Shown: positions 11,641 to 25,303 of the stretch, one piece after another | Layout: each line of letters begins with the position of its first letter | Numbering within the stretch: the stretch's first letter is position 1 | Origin: Absidia repens | Taxonomy: Eukaryota > Mucoromycota > Mucoromycetes > Mucorales > Cunninghamellaceae | Length of the DNA: 64,000 nt | Reading direction: 5' to 3' | Assembly (NCBI GenBank): GCA_002105175.1 | Contig: MCGE01000041.1 | Span: 124,001 to 188,000 of the forward strand | The notes under the pieces: generated by a model | What the model was told of the DNA's origin: nothing | What the model saw: only the letters and a program-made list of their open reading frames with translations | Database searches by the model: none | Position numbers and translations under genes: made by a program

Positions 11641-12037
11641 ATATCAAATCAAAAATATAAATGAATTTGGATTTTTGCTGTACATTTGAGGGGGGGGGGC
11701 GAGGGTGGCGGAGCGCGAGAATGTTTAAATCCCGCTTTTTTTTGAGAGTATAAAGTGGGAGTTTTCCGAGCCTTAACCTTTGTAACAATCCATTGAACTA
11801 CATTGCAACTACTAATTGTCTCGTTGACACAGTAAATTCAACTCAGTGAGTACAACGTACTGAGAACTTCATTTTGTACTATTCAATATGGTAGGGTTTG
11901 ATTGGTATCCAACGAAATTGAGTGTCAAAAAAAAAAGGAACCAATGACGGAGTTTTCGGTAACATCAAGAGGCATTCATTTCTGCAGACTTTTTTTTTTC
12001 CTCTCTCTCTCTTGGATTTCTTGGATTTGAATCTATA
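11641..12037. promoter_or_regulatory. Upstream region of the 12.0-kb gene
   Basis: It contains a G10 run at about 11690-11700 followed by G-rich GGGTGGCGG, an AAATCCCGC element near 11730, a TATA-like GAGTATAAAGTGGG near 11746, and a CT-rich stretch at 11990-12012 just before the ATG. The promoter role is inferred from position. Confidence 0.4.
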
Positions 12038-12454
12038 ATGTTGAAGTCGATGGCAGCCACCTACAAGCCAGCACTTCAGTGCCGGCATGCTTCGGTTTTA
12101 TCATCATCATCCTTCCCTTCTATTACTTCCTCACATACACAACATGATTTATCTCAAATGGTAACTCCTGCATCAGCACCATTCACAACACCGTCCAACA
12201 ATGCTTTTCACCCCGCTTATATTCCAAAGAAAGTTCAAGCTAGACTGACAATCAACGAACTCAAACAAGTGCTAAGCTCATCGAAACGCTTATTTCAACA
12301 CCTTCAACAAGAATATATCGATAAATCACTTGTGCGAACACCACTAGAATTACAACAACTTATTGAACGGTTGACGAACGAACAGCTGAAACTGATAGAA
12401 TCTTTATCTTCTCGTCATCCAAAAAAAAAGTCAACCAGGGACGACAATGAATGA
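12038..12454 (+). CDS. Small protein of unknown function, possible mitochondrial targeting
   Basis: A single exon of 138 aa that I do not recognise. The first 35 residues lack acidic residues, are rich in Ser and carry Lys/Arg, as in a mitochondrial presequence (MLKSMAATYKPALQCRH). The middle is Pro/Thr/Ser-rich. Residues about 75-125 form a likely amphipathic or coiled-coil helix (LTINELKQVLSSSKRLFQHL), and the tail is basic and charged. A TATA-like box and a pyrimidine tract upstream support a real gene. No paralogue is visible in the window. Confidence 0.55.
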   Translation: MLKSMAATYKPALQCRHASVLSSSSFPSITSSHTQHDLSQMVTPASAPFTTPSNNAFHPAYIPKKVQARLTINELKQVLSSSKRLFQHLQQEYIDKSLVRTPLELQQLIERLTNEQLKLIESLSSRHPKKKSTRDDNE

Positions 12455-13373
12455 ACTCTTGGCCCTTATGACCAGTCCAGATATTCCAAGAACAATCCAT
12501 TAGCCAATAGTTTATTAATATTTTATGCCTCGCTGGCATCTCTTCCTCTTCCTCTTCCTTTACTATTATCATTCATGTCTTCATTTAATTATTAGATTCA
12601 TCATCATCATATCATCATTAAATAAAAAGAAAGAAAATTCATTTTGTCAAATCTCATTGTGTCTCGTTATTAGGCTTCATTTCGTTGAAATACTATTTTG
12701 CTAAAAATAGAAGTCAATTTTGAAAGATTTTCCTCGGGGTTTCATTTATTTGGACAGGTCATTCATTCTGGGTTTGGCTTGTAAATCCTTCCTCATTTTC
12801 ATTACCATTAGATTTTCCTTCTATTATCTCCTTTACAAAGAGAAAACTTTTTTTTTTTTTTTTTTTTTTGCCAACCGCCAAGCAAAACGACACAGTATTT
12901 ACCAGTATCTGCCGCAGTGCTCATACACTTGACTTTTACCTTCTTAAGTCATGATGGTAATCTAAATTTGCGCCAAGCAGGGGAATGCCCAGGAGAGGGC
13001 ATGATATTAATGCGTACATTAGAAAAAAATTAAAAAAAAGACGTCTTTTTGCTGTTCCTCGAGGATGATAATACAAGGTGTGATACAACACACTTTGTCA
13101 CCACCTTTCTATTTGCCAAGATTGTACTCAGGTCATGAACCACTGGTGTTCTTTGGTGCAATTTCCATAGGCGGCGCTTGAAACTCTGGCAGAGAGAAAA
13201 TTTCAATTTCACACGCCGAAGCGAAACGGGATTGGATGCGTCACTGTGTGAGCGTGAGCGACAGAGTGTGTTTTTTTACCCTTAAATACATCTCAGCTCG
13301 CCGTGCAACTCCTTTTTTTTCTTTTTTTCTCTTTTTCATCATCTTTTCAGAAGAAAAATAATATCAACACATC
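12455..13373. promoter_or_regulatory. Spacer and actin promoter
   Basis: It contains the 3' flank of the preceding gene (AAATAAAAAG near 12620), a T23 tract near 12847, a small hairpin (ATGCCC-AGGAGA-GGGCAT near 12985), and the actin promoter with a TTAAATAC TATA-like box near 13283. Long C/T-rich leader tracts run just before the actin ATG. Confidence 0.5.
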
Positions 13374-15050
<1,677 letters not shown>

Positions 15051-15408
15051 TTCCATTATACTTTATTTATTGTTGGTTTATTTTTTTTTGCCTCATAGTT
15101 TGAAGTATGATTTGAAATGGTTGTAGTTAGTTTATCCCCTATAATCGTCCTTTTTTTTTCTCAATCTTTTTATTCATTCAATTTTCCCCCAATCCCAACT
15201 GTTATCCCCTTCAATAAAATATGAATTCCTTCTGTTTTTTTGTCAAATAGTAAATAGAACAAAATATATTAATTGAATTGTGCGTAGATGTTTTTATTTG
15301 ATGAATATGGTTGTGGATGTTGAGTAAAAACAACAACAACTGGTATCTATGACTACAAAATGCTACTATTTTGTCAATATATCAACTAAAGGATAGCTAT
15401 TCTATAAA
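15051..15408. other. Convergent 3' flanks of actin and the Lys-rich gene
   Basis: It contains T-rich sequence and an AATAAAATATGAATT polyadenylation-type signal near 15214 for actin. No other feature was seen. Confidence 0.5.
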
Positions 15409-15813
15409 CTAAAGACTGGTCAAAAGCCCTAAAGCATCGTCCATATCATTTTGCATTTGTTCGTACTGCCTTTGTTGTTCATCCAGTTTCTGTTGTTCTA
15501 ATACCTATGATGAAACAAAAAGCCATTATAAGGTATACGCTATAATCATGTTTTTTCATCTTCCTCTGTTATTGTATACCTTGTCTTTGTTGGTCTTTTT
15601 GGGCTTTTTTGACTGTGTAAGATGATTCGATAGATCATCCATAAGGTTGTCTAGTTGGTTGGTCATGTTAGCATTCTTTACTCGTTCCGATTTGGTAATG
15701 GATTTTTTTTTCAAATTTTCGTTAGCCACTTTAGACTTGGATTTTCCCTCTTGTAGCTTAGATCTACTGTATGGTTTGTTTGGTGTTTTGATTTCTTTAT
15801 TGTATTTTGGCAT
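15409..15813 (-). CDS. Small lysine-rich protein, possibly nucleolar
   Basis: The model is complement(15409..15504, 15580..15813), 109 aa. I do not recognise the family. It is very basic in the first 75 residues, with several KKxK/KSKSK clusters that could act as a nuclear or nucleolar signal. It then has a Gln/Glu-rich helix (VLEQQKLDEQQRQYEQMQND) and a short hydrophobic C-terminus. The composition resembles small ribosome-assembly factors, but no diagnostic motif is visible, so no function is assigned. It shares a 183-nt divergent promoter with ASH2. Confidence 0.6.
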
Positions 15814-15932
15814 GTTGAGGAATTTTTAAAAAAAAGGAACAAAAAAAAAAAAAAAAAATCGCCTGCCTGATTTCAAATTGATTTTTGAAATCCCGTCAGT
15901 CTTTTTTTTGTCTGTCCAAATGTATAATGTTT

Positions 15933-15967
<35 letters not shown>

Positions 15968-15996
15968 AATCCTTCCTGATAAAATAGCACTATTCA
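15814..15996. promoter_or_regulatory. Compact divergent promoter with A-tract, hairpin and T-tract
   Basis: The segment lies between the start codons of the Lys-rich gene and ASH2. It holds an A18 run (15841-15858), then the inverted repeat GATTTCAAA-TTGATT-TTTGAAATC (about 15869-15892), then a T-tract of about 27 (15937-15964). Poly(dA:dT) tracts exclude nucleosomes in fungi. A promoter function is inferred from position. Confidence 0.55.
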
Positions 15997-17972
15997 ATGA
16001 CGGAAAAAGGTTGGAACGAAACACATACAATCAATTCACAACATCAATACTGCTATTGCCAGCGTGATAGAAATCTTCTTGACGTGTCGTTACAATGCAA
16101 ACGTAAGCTTTATTCTTCAGTATGTCGTGACAACGTAGCCAATTCATCCATTTTTCTTAATTTATTGTACAGGTTGCCTTGACTGGTTCCACTCAGAATG
16201 CACTTCCATCGAAAAACCACCTACTCTTTTATTTATCGTCAATTATACCTTTACGTGCCGCCAATGCAATCCCATGGATACTGAAAGCTTCGAACGGACG
16301 ACTGCTGGCTGGAAAGATATCTGTGTTACGGCGATGGCTAATATGGTTCTCGAAGAAATCGAATATAAACTGGGTGATGTCGACAAGTCGATCTTCGACA
16401 GCAAAAACTCTCATCTCATGCAAGGATGGAAGTCAAATCAATACTATTTCAACAAGAAGCAAATCATACCTTATGTAGACGAACATTGGAAGGACATATG
16501 CACTGAACGTCAAAGAACAACAACTTGGTATGTAATTACTCCCCCCCAAAAAAAATGAAAAGTTTCTATGGCTAAAATTATGCATATATTACATAATTTT
16601 TAGGTGGGCTACCTTGGGAAGCTGTCTTTATTCTGCATCAGAAATCTTTACTTCGCGCGATGAACAACAACGGTCAGCCGCCGCTGATTTTACATTTAAT
16701 GATCCAAATTTATGGCATATCCGTCCTGTCTTCGTAAGTAATTTTTTTCTTTCTAAAAAACAGTCATGAGTATTTACTGATCACAATAAGTTCGTGTTAT
16801 ATTAGACAAACACGAAAACGGCATCAATAGCAAGAGAAAAACGAAAACTGGAAGACTTGGAACAAACAACAACACTCACTGATGGATCGTCAGCTCCTGT
16901 ATCATCGAATTTAAAAAGACGGGTATCAGCATCCTCAATATCCGCCCAGCCTGGAAGTCAACATCAACATATGGAAAAATGGGTCGCATCTAATACACCA
17001 TCACCAAAACCATCATCACCCTCGGTGACGCCTACCATTACACCGGCCATGTTTAGCAATACCAACAGCACAGATCACCCCTTTAATCGTTTTGGCTTCA
17101 AGTATATTCCCTGTGAAAAATCAAACGTTCTACCTCATTTGGCTTATCGACAAACCGATACAAGCGATGCTAATGGCCATGGATGTACTCTCAGCATTAC
17201 CGACAAAAGCTCTTATGTGTCTGTCGCAAAAGATGGTCTCACTGTGACGACGGATAAAGGATTCAGGATGTGTCGTGCCAATTTGGGTGTAAAAGAAGGC
17301 GATTGGTATTGGGAAGCTACCATTTTGAAAGGCAATGATGATACTGGTGGTCATGTTCGTATTGGTTGGGCCAGACGTGAAGGTAAGAAAAATAATAATA
17401 CATATTGAACGATTCGTTTTATTAATTCTATTTATATAAGCTTGTTTGAATGCTCCAGTAGGATATGATGCGTATAGTTATGGCTATCGTGACAAAACTG
17501 GTGAAAAGGTGTTTTGTTCTCGACCTCAAGCTTATGGGGAATCATTTGAAACGGGTGATGTGATTGGACTTTATATTTCTCTACCTCCGTCAAAGTACAA
17601 CAGTGCACAGCAAAAGGATTCAACGACCTCTACATTCAAAAGCGCGACCAGAAAACGCATCCCGATCGCCTTCAAGGATACTCTCTGGTTTGAAGAAAAG
17701 GACTATCGGCAATGCAAGGAAATGGAAGCTCTGGCCGACAGGTACCGCAAAGAGGATGAAAGCCTGTACGAACCTAAAACGATACCAAACTCATCTATCA
17801 CTATGTACAAAATGGCGTGTGTCTTGGCGTGATGTATGAAAATCTGACGAATTTTGAAGACTTCGGAAGCTTACCGGAAATGGTCTTGTCACAACAACAA
17901 AAGAAGAAACGGAAAAATAACTCAAAAAAGGACACAAGCGGCAGCGGCATCGCCAACAGTGGTAGCAGTAAT

Positions 17973-18012
<40 letters not shown>

Positions 18013-18413
18013 ACAACGACAACCACGATAGCAACGACGACTGCAACAGCAGCATCAATAACAACATGGCAGAACGTGACACTTCCTACTCCCCCTCCTC
18101 CACGGGTGTTACGCCTCGTATGCGGATGGTAGATGATGAAGATTTTGATGGGAATGCAAAACACCAACAATGGAATGATGATCCTCCTTTAGCTGACGAT
18201 GGTACATTAGGGTATTATCCTGCAGTGAGTGTCTATAAAGGTGGAATGGTCTCTTGTAACTTCGGTCCCGATTTTCAATATCCCCCTCCCTTGGATACTG
18301 GCTCCCCATGGAAACCGATGTGCGAAAGACATAGTGATTATATGGTGGAAGAATGCATGTGGGACCTTGTAGATGAAGTATCTCGTAGTTTTAGAAAAAA
18401 ACTTATTGAATAA
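15997..18413 (+). CDS. ash2: ASH2-type COMPASS subunit, with an apparent frameshift in the SPRY domain
   Basis: Exons are 15997..16102, 16173..16527, 16604..16733, 16806..17382, 17441..18413. It is a subunit of the H3K4 methyltransferase complex COMPASS. The N-terminal zinc finger is PHD-like (CYC...CKRCLDWFHSEC...CRQC, about residues 19-70). A winged-helix-like region and a Ser/Pro-rich linker follow. The SPRY domain contains GDWYWEATI and HVRIGWARREACLNAPVGYD. The C-terminal part has FGPDFQYPP and a helical tail (MVEECMWDLVDEVSRSF) like the DPY30-binding segment. At about 17805-17813 the frame breaks: the expected YKNGV motif needs one more A in TACAAAATGG. With one extra base the gene would code 713 aa; as written it stops at 17832. 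The SPRY also carries a long Lys/Asn-rich insertion (about 17890-18060). The break may be a base-calling error in an A-run. Confidence 0.85.
17968..18010 (+). repeat. (AAC)n microsatellite coding poly-Asn
   Basis: A run of about 14 AAC/AAT triplets inside the ASH2 SPRY insertion. It is trinucleotide, so length changes keep the frame. Confidence 0.9.
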
Positions 18414-18540
18414 ACTTTTAGCGCATGTCTGCCTTCTATCTTTATCTTCTCTTTCTCTCTTTTTTATGTATATATTCTGGTTTTCGAAAAAATAAATATT
18501 GAATAAACTTTCTGTACATGTTTGCCTTTTAACTTTGACT
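18405..18540 (+). repeat. Tandem duplication of the ASH2 3' end
   Basis: ATTGAATAAACTTT followed by a CATGT-TGCCTTTTA-type block occurs at about 18405 and again at about 18498. The first copy spans the ASH2 stop codon and the second duplicates the likely polyadenylation region. Confidence 0.55.
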
Positions 18541-18564
18541 TTGTCTTCGTCTTTGCTATGTGTA

Positions 18565-18858
<294 letters not shown>

Positions 18859-18974
18859 GTTTGTAAGGTATGGTTTTGATGGGATGGAAAACGAACTGGC
18901 TACCTTTTTGTGGCTTCGTGTTTTTTTTTATATCATACACAATGGAAATGATGAAATAGGTGTATGTGCCCAGC

Positions 18975-19890
18975 TTAGTGGAAACTAAAATATTTTATTA
19001 AGGGAAAGTTACATTGGTTTTAACCTACTCAGATTAATATGAAAGGGGCAGGAATAGGGCCACGTTTGATATCAAGTAGTTTAGAAGAGCCCATCAGTCA
19101 CTCATTGAGACTCTGGGGAGAAAGTAGTCATAGTGGACGCGCTAAAAAGAAAGTATTTAACAGGGTACTCATAAACAGCTACAATACTTGCAAGCATCTC
19201 TATCCGATGGGTTAATCAATGCTAACAAAAAGGCATAGTTTATTGAAATAAAATGGTATATATTAAACTGAAGACGCAGGGTTTTTTGATAAGAGGGGAT
19301 CTAATTAGGGCGGTCTATTGGAGCTAGTATAAGGGAGATAATGGGAGATCTGAAGAATGGGGAATATTAAGTTAAAGGGACAATGAATAAAGAGATCTAA
19401 TATACTATACAGAACCCCAGAAGGACAAAATGTTATCTTTTATTGAAGAATGGTATCTGTCAAACACTAATCTGAAAGGGCAATGGTAAAAAAGAATCTC
19501 TTATACATGACATTACAGAAAGTAATGGGGCAGTTTTTATTAAAGCGAGTAAAAAAATGGTATATTTTATTGGGATATATTTGCAAACTATAACAAACTA
19601 ACACTAAGCTTTGCTAATGGAGGCTCAAGAAAGCTAACCAATGGCGGTCCCAAATCTTAGATCCAAAATGAACGGGTTTCCCCATGCATCTTATAATCCC
19701 TGAGTTGAAAACCCTTCTAAGCTAGTCCTGACACTAATCTAGGTCCATTCCAACATCAAAGACGTTGAATGCTGAAGAAAAAAAGAAGTAGAAGAAAAAG
19801 AAAGAGAAAAGAGGAAAAAAATAAAAGGCGGGAGAAATTAAATCCACGTGGTCGGGATCTGAAATCTTTTCTATGGTCTTTCCTCTTGAG
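18975..19890 (+). repeat. Dispersed repeat family, copy C (long form)
   Basis: This is the most complete copy. Bases 19100-19300 match 10180-10440. Bases about 19560-19870 hold the core shared with copies A, B, E and F: AACTAACACTAAGC, AATGAACGGGTTTCCCCATG, a CCTGAGTTGAAAACCCTTCT block, CTAGTCCTGACACTAATC, a purine-rich A/G tract, and CACGTGGTCGGGATCTGAAA. TTTTATT-GA boxes recur at about 18990, 19240, 19438 and 19565. No transposase or reverse transcriptase is visible. Confidence 0.65.
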
Positions 19891-20929
19891 GATTGTCTTC
19901 TATAACAATGCCGATATTTATCAGATAGTCACTTCTGTAGTGCGGTTGGCTATACATCTAGAATAGTTTACCTCTTCATTATCGAGTGCTTTGTCATTCG
20001 TCGTAGATTTGTTCACCATCTTAGTAAACCTTATATACTCATTTTGAAAAAAATAAAAAATTTCTGTATGCCTTTACTTTTAAATGGGTTGCCCGCGGTG
20101 CTATTTTTAAATGATATGATGGCATTTCTCTCCAAATACAGTATGTGTGTAGAAAAAAGCAAACAAACGAATACTGGACAATTTTTCGTTTGGGCAGCCT
20201 TCGTTATTACCTGAACATCGTTTTCAGCGTTTTGTTTACTAGCTCCATGAAAATGAAAAAAGGGGTCTGTTGAATGCTATCAAAAATGACCACGATGGTC
20301 TCAGAAAAAAAAAAAAGTAACTATTGGATGCGTAAAATAAAAATAAAAATTGATGGGTGCATAAAAAAAACAACAACAGCATAATAACACCTCGGGGCCC
20401 ATCTACTATTAGATTATGTCCCTGGCACTGGATAAAACAGTCTGTGGTTTATTTGTTAACGAACTAATACTGTACTGTACATCCGCCAGCGAAGGCAGTT
20501 TTTTTCTTTTGATGTAGCATGCTCTGGCTACCATCATCCCCTCCCTTTTCCCTAGGTCTGACACCAATATAAACATCTAAGCTTCCAATTAGAATAATCA
20601 GCGCCTTTTCTCAGGAAAGCTACTACCGATAAACCCAAGTTAAAAATTGTAATTAACCCCACCCCAACAGCTCAGTGTCTAATCACTTTGGCATACCCTA
20701 AAGTCACACTCAATTTGATTTCTTCGTACTGGCTGACATAATCTACGTACAAAAAGCATATTTAAAGAATTGTTTGTAGAAAAAAGATTTATTGAGGTCA
20801 TAATAAAATATACAAGAAGAGGTGTACTTTTTTATATCTAAGGAGTACTATAAAATGATGATTGTAATAATAATAGTAAAAAGTAGAGCGAGAGGGAAGG
20901 GGAATATACATAGTTCTAAAAATTGCAAA
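19891..20929. other. Spacer downstream of repeat C and 3' flank of the Rho GEF
   Basis: No gene was recognised. There are short A/T tracts and a GTACTGTACTGTAC palindromic run near 20470. The right end is the minus-strand 3' UTR of the Rho GEF. Confidence 0.45.
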
Positions 20930-23900
20930 CTAATGAGTGTAATAGTCGAGAGAAGGAGGTTCAAAGTTGGCCATCAATTGGAAGACATATTGATATTCAG
21001 GTTTGAAAGGGTGTATCATGCAGCCATGAATGACAGGGGAAAATGTATCATTTGTGAATTGCAGACACCGCATGTGGACACCAGCAAGAATTTGGACCAA
21101 TTCACCCTAAGATAAAATATAGTGGTGAGTAAAAATATATATACTTGGCGCATACTTAGTCGTTAAAACTATGTCTATTTCCACTTACTGTTTCCACATG
21201 GCGGATTTCAATAAAGCTTGAATCAAAAGCCAGGACGTACGGATAATAAAAGGCGATGGCATGAGGTTTACCTTCCCAAGCAATCCAAGAATAAGATTCC
21301 TGTACAAAAGACCCATGAGTGTCCACCAAAAATGCAAAGGCATCATAACATAGCAAATAATGTTGTCTACACTTGATGAGACCAAGGGGTTTGAGATCAG
21401 CAGGCTGTTGTACAAATGCAAAGTCAGGATGTTGGATATCTGGTAGATTTCGATTCATGGTGAGGTTTTCCAAATCAATCACCTCAAACCCACGAGGACA
21501 CACCACGACAATGCGAGCTTTCAGAAAATGCACAGCAGAAGAATCCGCACCAACGTAAAATTCCTTGTACACCTTGAACCACGACGGCGTCTTGCTGAAG
21601 AGTCCAGTTTTCATCACCAAAAACTTGCTGCTGGCTGGATCCCGTAAATCACCACACACAGGTTCGTATGCCTTGAAATGACTGTCCAAACCACGTTTTT
21701 TCATGGCAATCACTAAAGGTCGGCCCTGACAGGTACCTGCATTGAAATAGGAGATCGATTGCGCCACTTTTTGATTAGGTTTATCGTTGGACTTTTTCAT
21801 TGACGTAGGATCCAGTGCCTCCAGTGCATACGCATACAATGTTTTGTCTAATTAAAAAAAAAAAAGTGCATTAGTTTTCATACGTGATTTCGTTTTTCTC
21901 TCTCTCTTCTTACCAGCTAAAATCATCAAGATGTGAGGTTCAGTTATAACCGCCATTTGTGTCACGTCCGGAAGAGCAAGTACTTGGCGAATGCTGTTCG
22001 TGTCACCTTCAATACCCATCCAAACCCCAGCCACCGTACCGACGGCGATCATTCGAATACCATTTGATCCTTCTAATGATGTAAGATAAGAATCAGTAAA
22101 AATCAAGTATTTCATTTTGTGGGCCGTTTCTTTTTTTTTTTCGTTTGCTATGATCATTACCAAACTGTACAGAGCATGTCACCTTGCCATACTGAACTTG
22201 ACCGCCAGAACCGCGAAAAGTGGTGTCACTCAGGGATCGGATTTCAAAAACTTGCTGGCACAGATCACGCTGTTCGAAGGATGCTTTTGCCTCCACCACC
22301 TTTTCTTTCCAAGCAAGACGGACTTGAGCATTTTCTGCAAACAAAAGATAGTCCCCACCTGAGCGGCCCAAATGGTGAAGAAGGAGAGGATGGTTGTTGC
22401 TACCAAACGAAGTAGACGAGACAAGTGTACCAGTATGAGATGTCAATGTGTTGGAATAGGTAGTGCTCATGGACCGCATACCCAAAGAGAATCCTTCCGT
22501 CGCTTCTTCCAAATGTAGCAAAGGCATCGGTATAGGTCGTTTGGAAATCAAGTATTCACAATCGTCGTCCGATATGTTGTTGTTGTTATTTCCATGCATC
22601 CGTTTCCGCCGAGTCATCACCAGCATATGGTCGAATAAAAACGTGTATATTTCAGTAGATTCTACCACCATATGATTTCGTCGGGTTAAGGGACCTTCGT
22701 GTAATAAGACGCGTCCAGGTGTAAGAAGTTGCAAGTCATGCGGTTCGGTTGCTTTGTATCGGATGCGGTCGTTAATTTCGTAAACTCGAAGCGTATTTTT
22801 GCTACCCACCGTGCCTTCATCCATTGCGGAGGCTATTTGTCGTAAGAGTTCAGAACACTTCGTTAGAGTAGACTTGTCAGGGTGATCATCTTTCGTTTTC
22901 TTAAGAATGGCACCAATAAGGAGAGGATAGCGTTGGAGTCGAGTCACTGGTAAAATGATAAAGTGGCGGAAGGGCAGTTTTCGGGTTTCGGCTTGCTTTT
23001 CTCGTTCATGGACAAAGTTTTGGAAGAGGATGTTGTTGGCCATTTCTTTTTTAACAGCATATTCAGATAATACGACATGGGGGCCATAGCGTTCATATGC
23101 GTCCATAAACCGCGGGAGATGATATAAGAATATGTCACCAATTTGATCCACAAAACCTGATGCATTGTTGGCTTGACAGAGCGATTGATGGTCCTGGAGA
23201 TCACGGCACAGTTCCTTGTGTATGGTCAAAAGCTCCAAGTAGTTGTTGAAGACATTGTCACAAAAGGCATCGCGACGTTCGACTTCAATGCATTGGGCAT
23301 CACGTAAAGATTTGGCAAACAACTATTAAAAAAATTATCATATGGTAAAATGTGAATCATTTGTTGATACGGATATGATGTAATCAATTGAGAAAATAAA
23401 TAATGTATTTTACCTCGTCCAGCAAATTGAGATCGCGCACATAATCTTCTTCTGTGTAAATGAGTTCATGGATAGCTTCCTGTCTGGCAATTTCTTGAGG
23501 AGGAGTATTTTTGAGAACGTCTTTTGCCACAGTCGCAGACCAGGCACGAGACATTGTCTAAATGAGTAACATTAATAAAAAAAAAAAACAAAAAAACAAA
23601 TGAATATATTGATTCATCCAATGTAGATATTTTTTGTTTTTTGTTTTGTTTTACCGTATCATGAGAAGATGCTACAGATGAAGATAGAGATCCATGTCTT
23701 TCTAGTCCATTTTGTTTCTAAAAAGGTAATAATATTAATACAAGGTCAAAATATTAGGGGAGGGGGAAGGGATATACCACTTACAAGTTTTTGAGATTCG
23801 GGTTTATTGGGACAACAAGGTGCATAGCAGCCGCCTTGACCAGGTAAACAGAAATGAGTGTAACATCGTGTAAGGGGAGTATAGACACCTTGTGGAATTT

Positions 23901-25303
23901 CGTTCTCCATTAATAAATAGACTTCGTGGTTCGTTTGATAGAGAGTATTGCGCCGGGCAGATTTTTCAGAGTAAGTATAAGGACATATCACAGGTGGAGA
24001 GGAATGCATCAAAGCACGGGTAATTTTCAAATAAAATCCAGAAGGTAGGCCAGTAGGCAGTATAGATCGAACAATATCCTATATAAAAATGAAATGGTGA
24101 GAATGGAAAGTTTACTTTTCAGGTATTGGGAGAGGGTGACTTACCACAGCTTCTTCACCATTGAAACTCGTTGGATACTCCGCGGTTGTAAAAATCCTGC
24201 GCCGCTTGGTAACAAGTTTTACTTGGTCAACAAAGTGAGTAGCCAATTCGGATAAAAGAGCATAGTTCGGAAAGGTCATTGTATCGTTATTATCGTCACC
24301 ACCAGAGTCACGAGAGCTATACATAATTTCATGAATGGATGGGTGTGGGTCAGATTCAGCAATTCTTGCCAAAGGCGAACCGGGAGTAGAATTCATACGA
24401 GGACTAAGGCCTGGCGAGAGTGAGTTGTACATACTACCAACGGAATATTGACTGTGATTACTAGAGATACTATCAGATCGTTTGGCGTTCAGGGCGAGTT
24501 CTCTAGTGAGTGAGCTAGTTCGTGGTGTGAGGACCGCTGTGTTTTTATCGACAGAGACTTGATGTTGTTGTAATTGATCCACTGTATTCATATTGTTGGA
24601 CGCTAGAGAGGAAGACCTGCTAACACCAAGTAAGGAAGGAGATGGTGCCAAAAGTGGACTGGATCGGATTGATGAAGTATCTGACGAGCTAGATAAAGAA
24701 GTAGTATTGGATGTCGATCGAGAAAGTTGTGTTGATTGTAGTGGTGCTGAAGAGGATGCTTGTGGAATTGGTGAAGTTGGCGTAGGAATAGTAGTATCAA
24801 TATCGCCTGTAATGTCGCTACCATTGTGGCCTACAGAGTCGTTCGTACCAAGTTTATGTAGATGTCCATTCATAGTTTCATGTGACTGACTATTGCTGCT
24901 GGAGGTGCTATCTGTTTTAGCTTCCGAGGAGGCAGAGGTGCCAAGCTTATGCTGATCGTCATCAGAATAATAATCGTGATTGACAGTAAAGTTTTCACCG
25001 TAAGTTGATACCGGATGATCTTCTTGATGCCGTGATGTCTATTTTTTTTAATTGAAAACAAAAGGGAAATTGTCAACATTATTTCTTCAACATAAATATA
25101 TATCGTACCTGAGATTCAGAAGGTAAATTGTCGTTTATGGTTGTGGTAATTGTGGTGGTACCATTTAATGCAGGAGAATGGTCGTCAAATGATAGCTCTT
25201 GGAGGAATGAGTCTAGGTCGTCGCAAAGAGAGCTGAGGTTTTCATGGTCATTGTTGGAAGTTGGGAATTGAACGGGTTGGTGGGACTGTTGATAGGACTC
25301 CAT
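20930..25303 (-). CDS. Rho guanine-nucleotide exchange factor, Rom2-like (DEP-DH-PH-CNH)
   Basis: The model has nine exons: complement(20930..21106, 21189..21847, 21914..22072, 22161..23322, 23414..23557, 23655..23717, 23785..24078, 24145..25038, 25109..25303), 1248 aa. It activates Rho1-type GTPases in the cell-wall integrity pathway. In order: a disordered Ser/Thr/Pro-rich N-terminus (1-320); a DEP domain (about 320-410, RRRIFTTAEYPTSFNGEEAV); the DH domain (about 500-715, AIHELIYTEEDYVRDLNLL and LPVTRLQRYPLLI); a PH domain (about 745-895) with an inserted Ser-rich loop; and a citron-homology domain to the end, with GTCQGRPLVIAMKKRG and SYSWIAWEGKPHAIAFYYPY. An in-frame extension before the chosen ATG (STVHELRGV), preceded by a pyrimidine-rich splice-acceptor-like run, suggests the real N-terminus may lie upstream, near 25440-25520. 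That part is unresolved. Confidence 0.9.
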
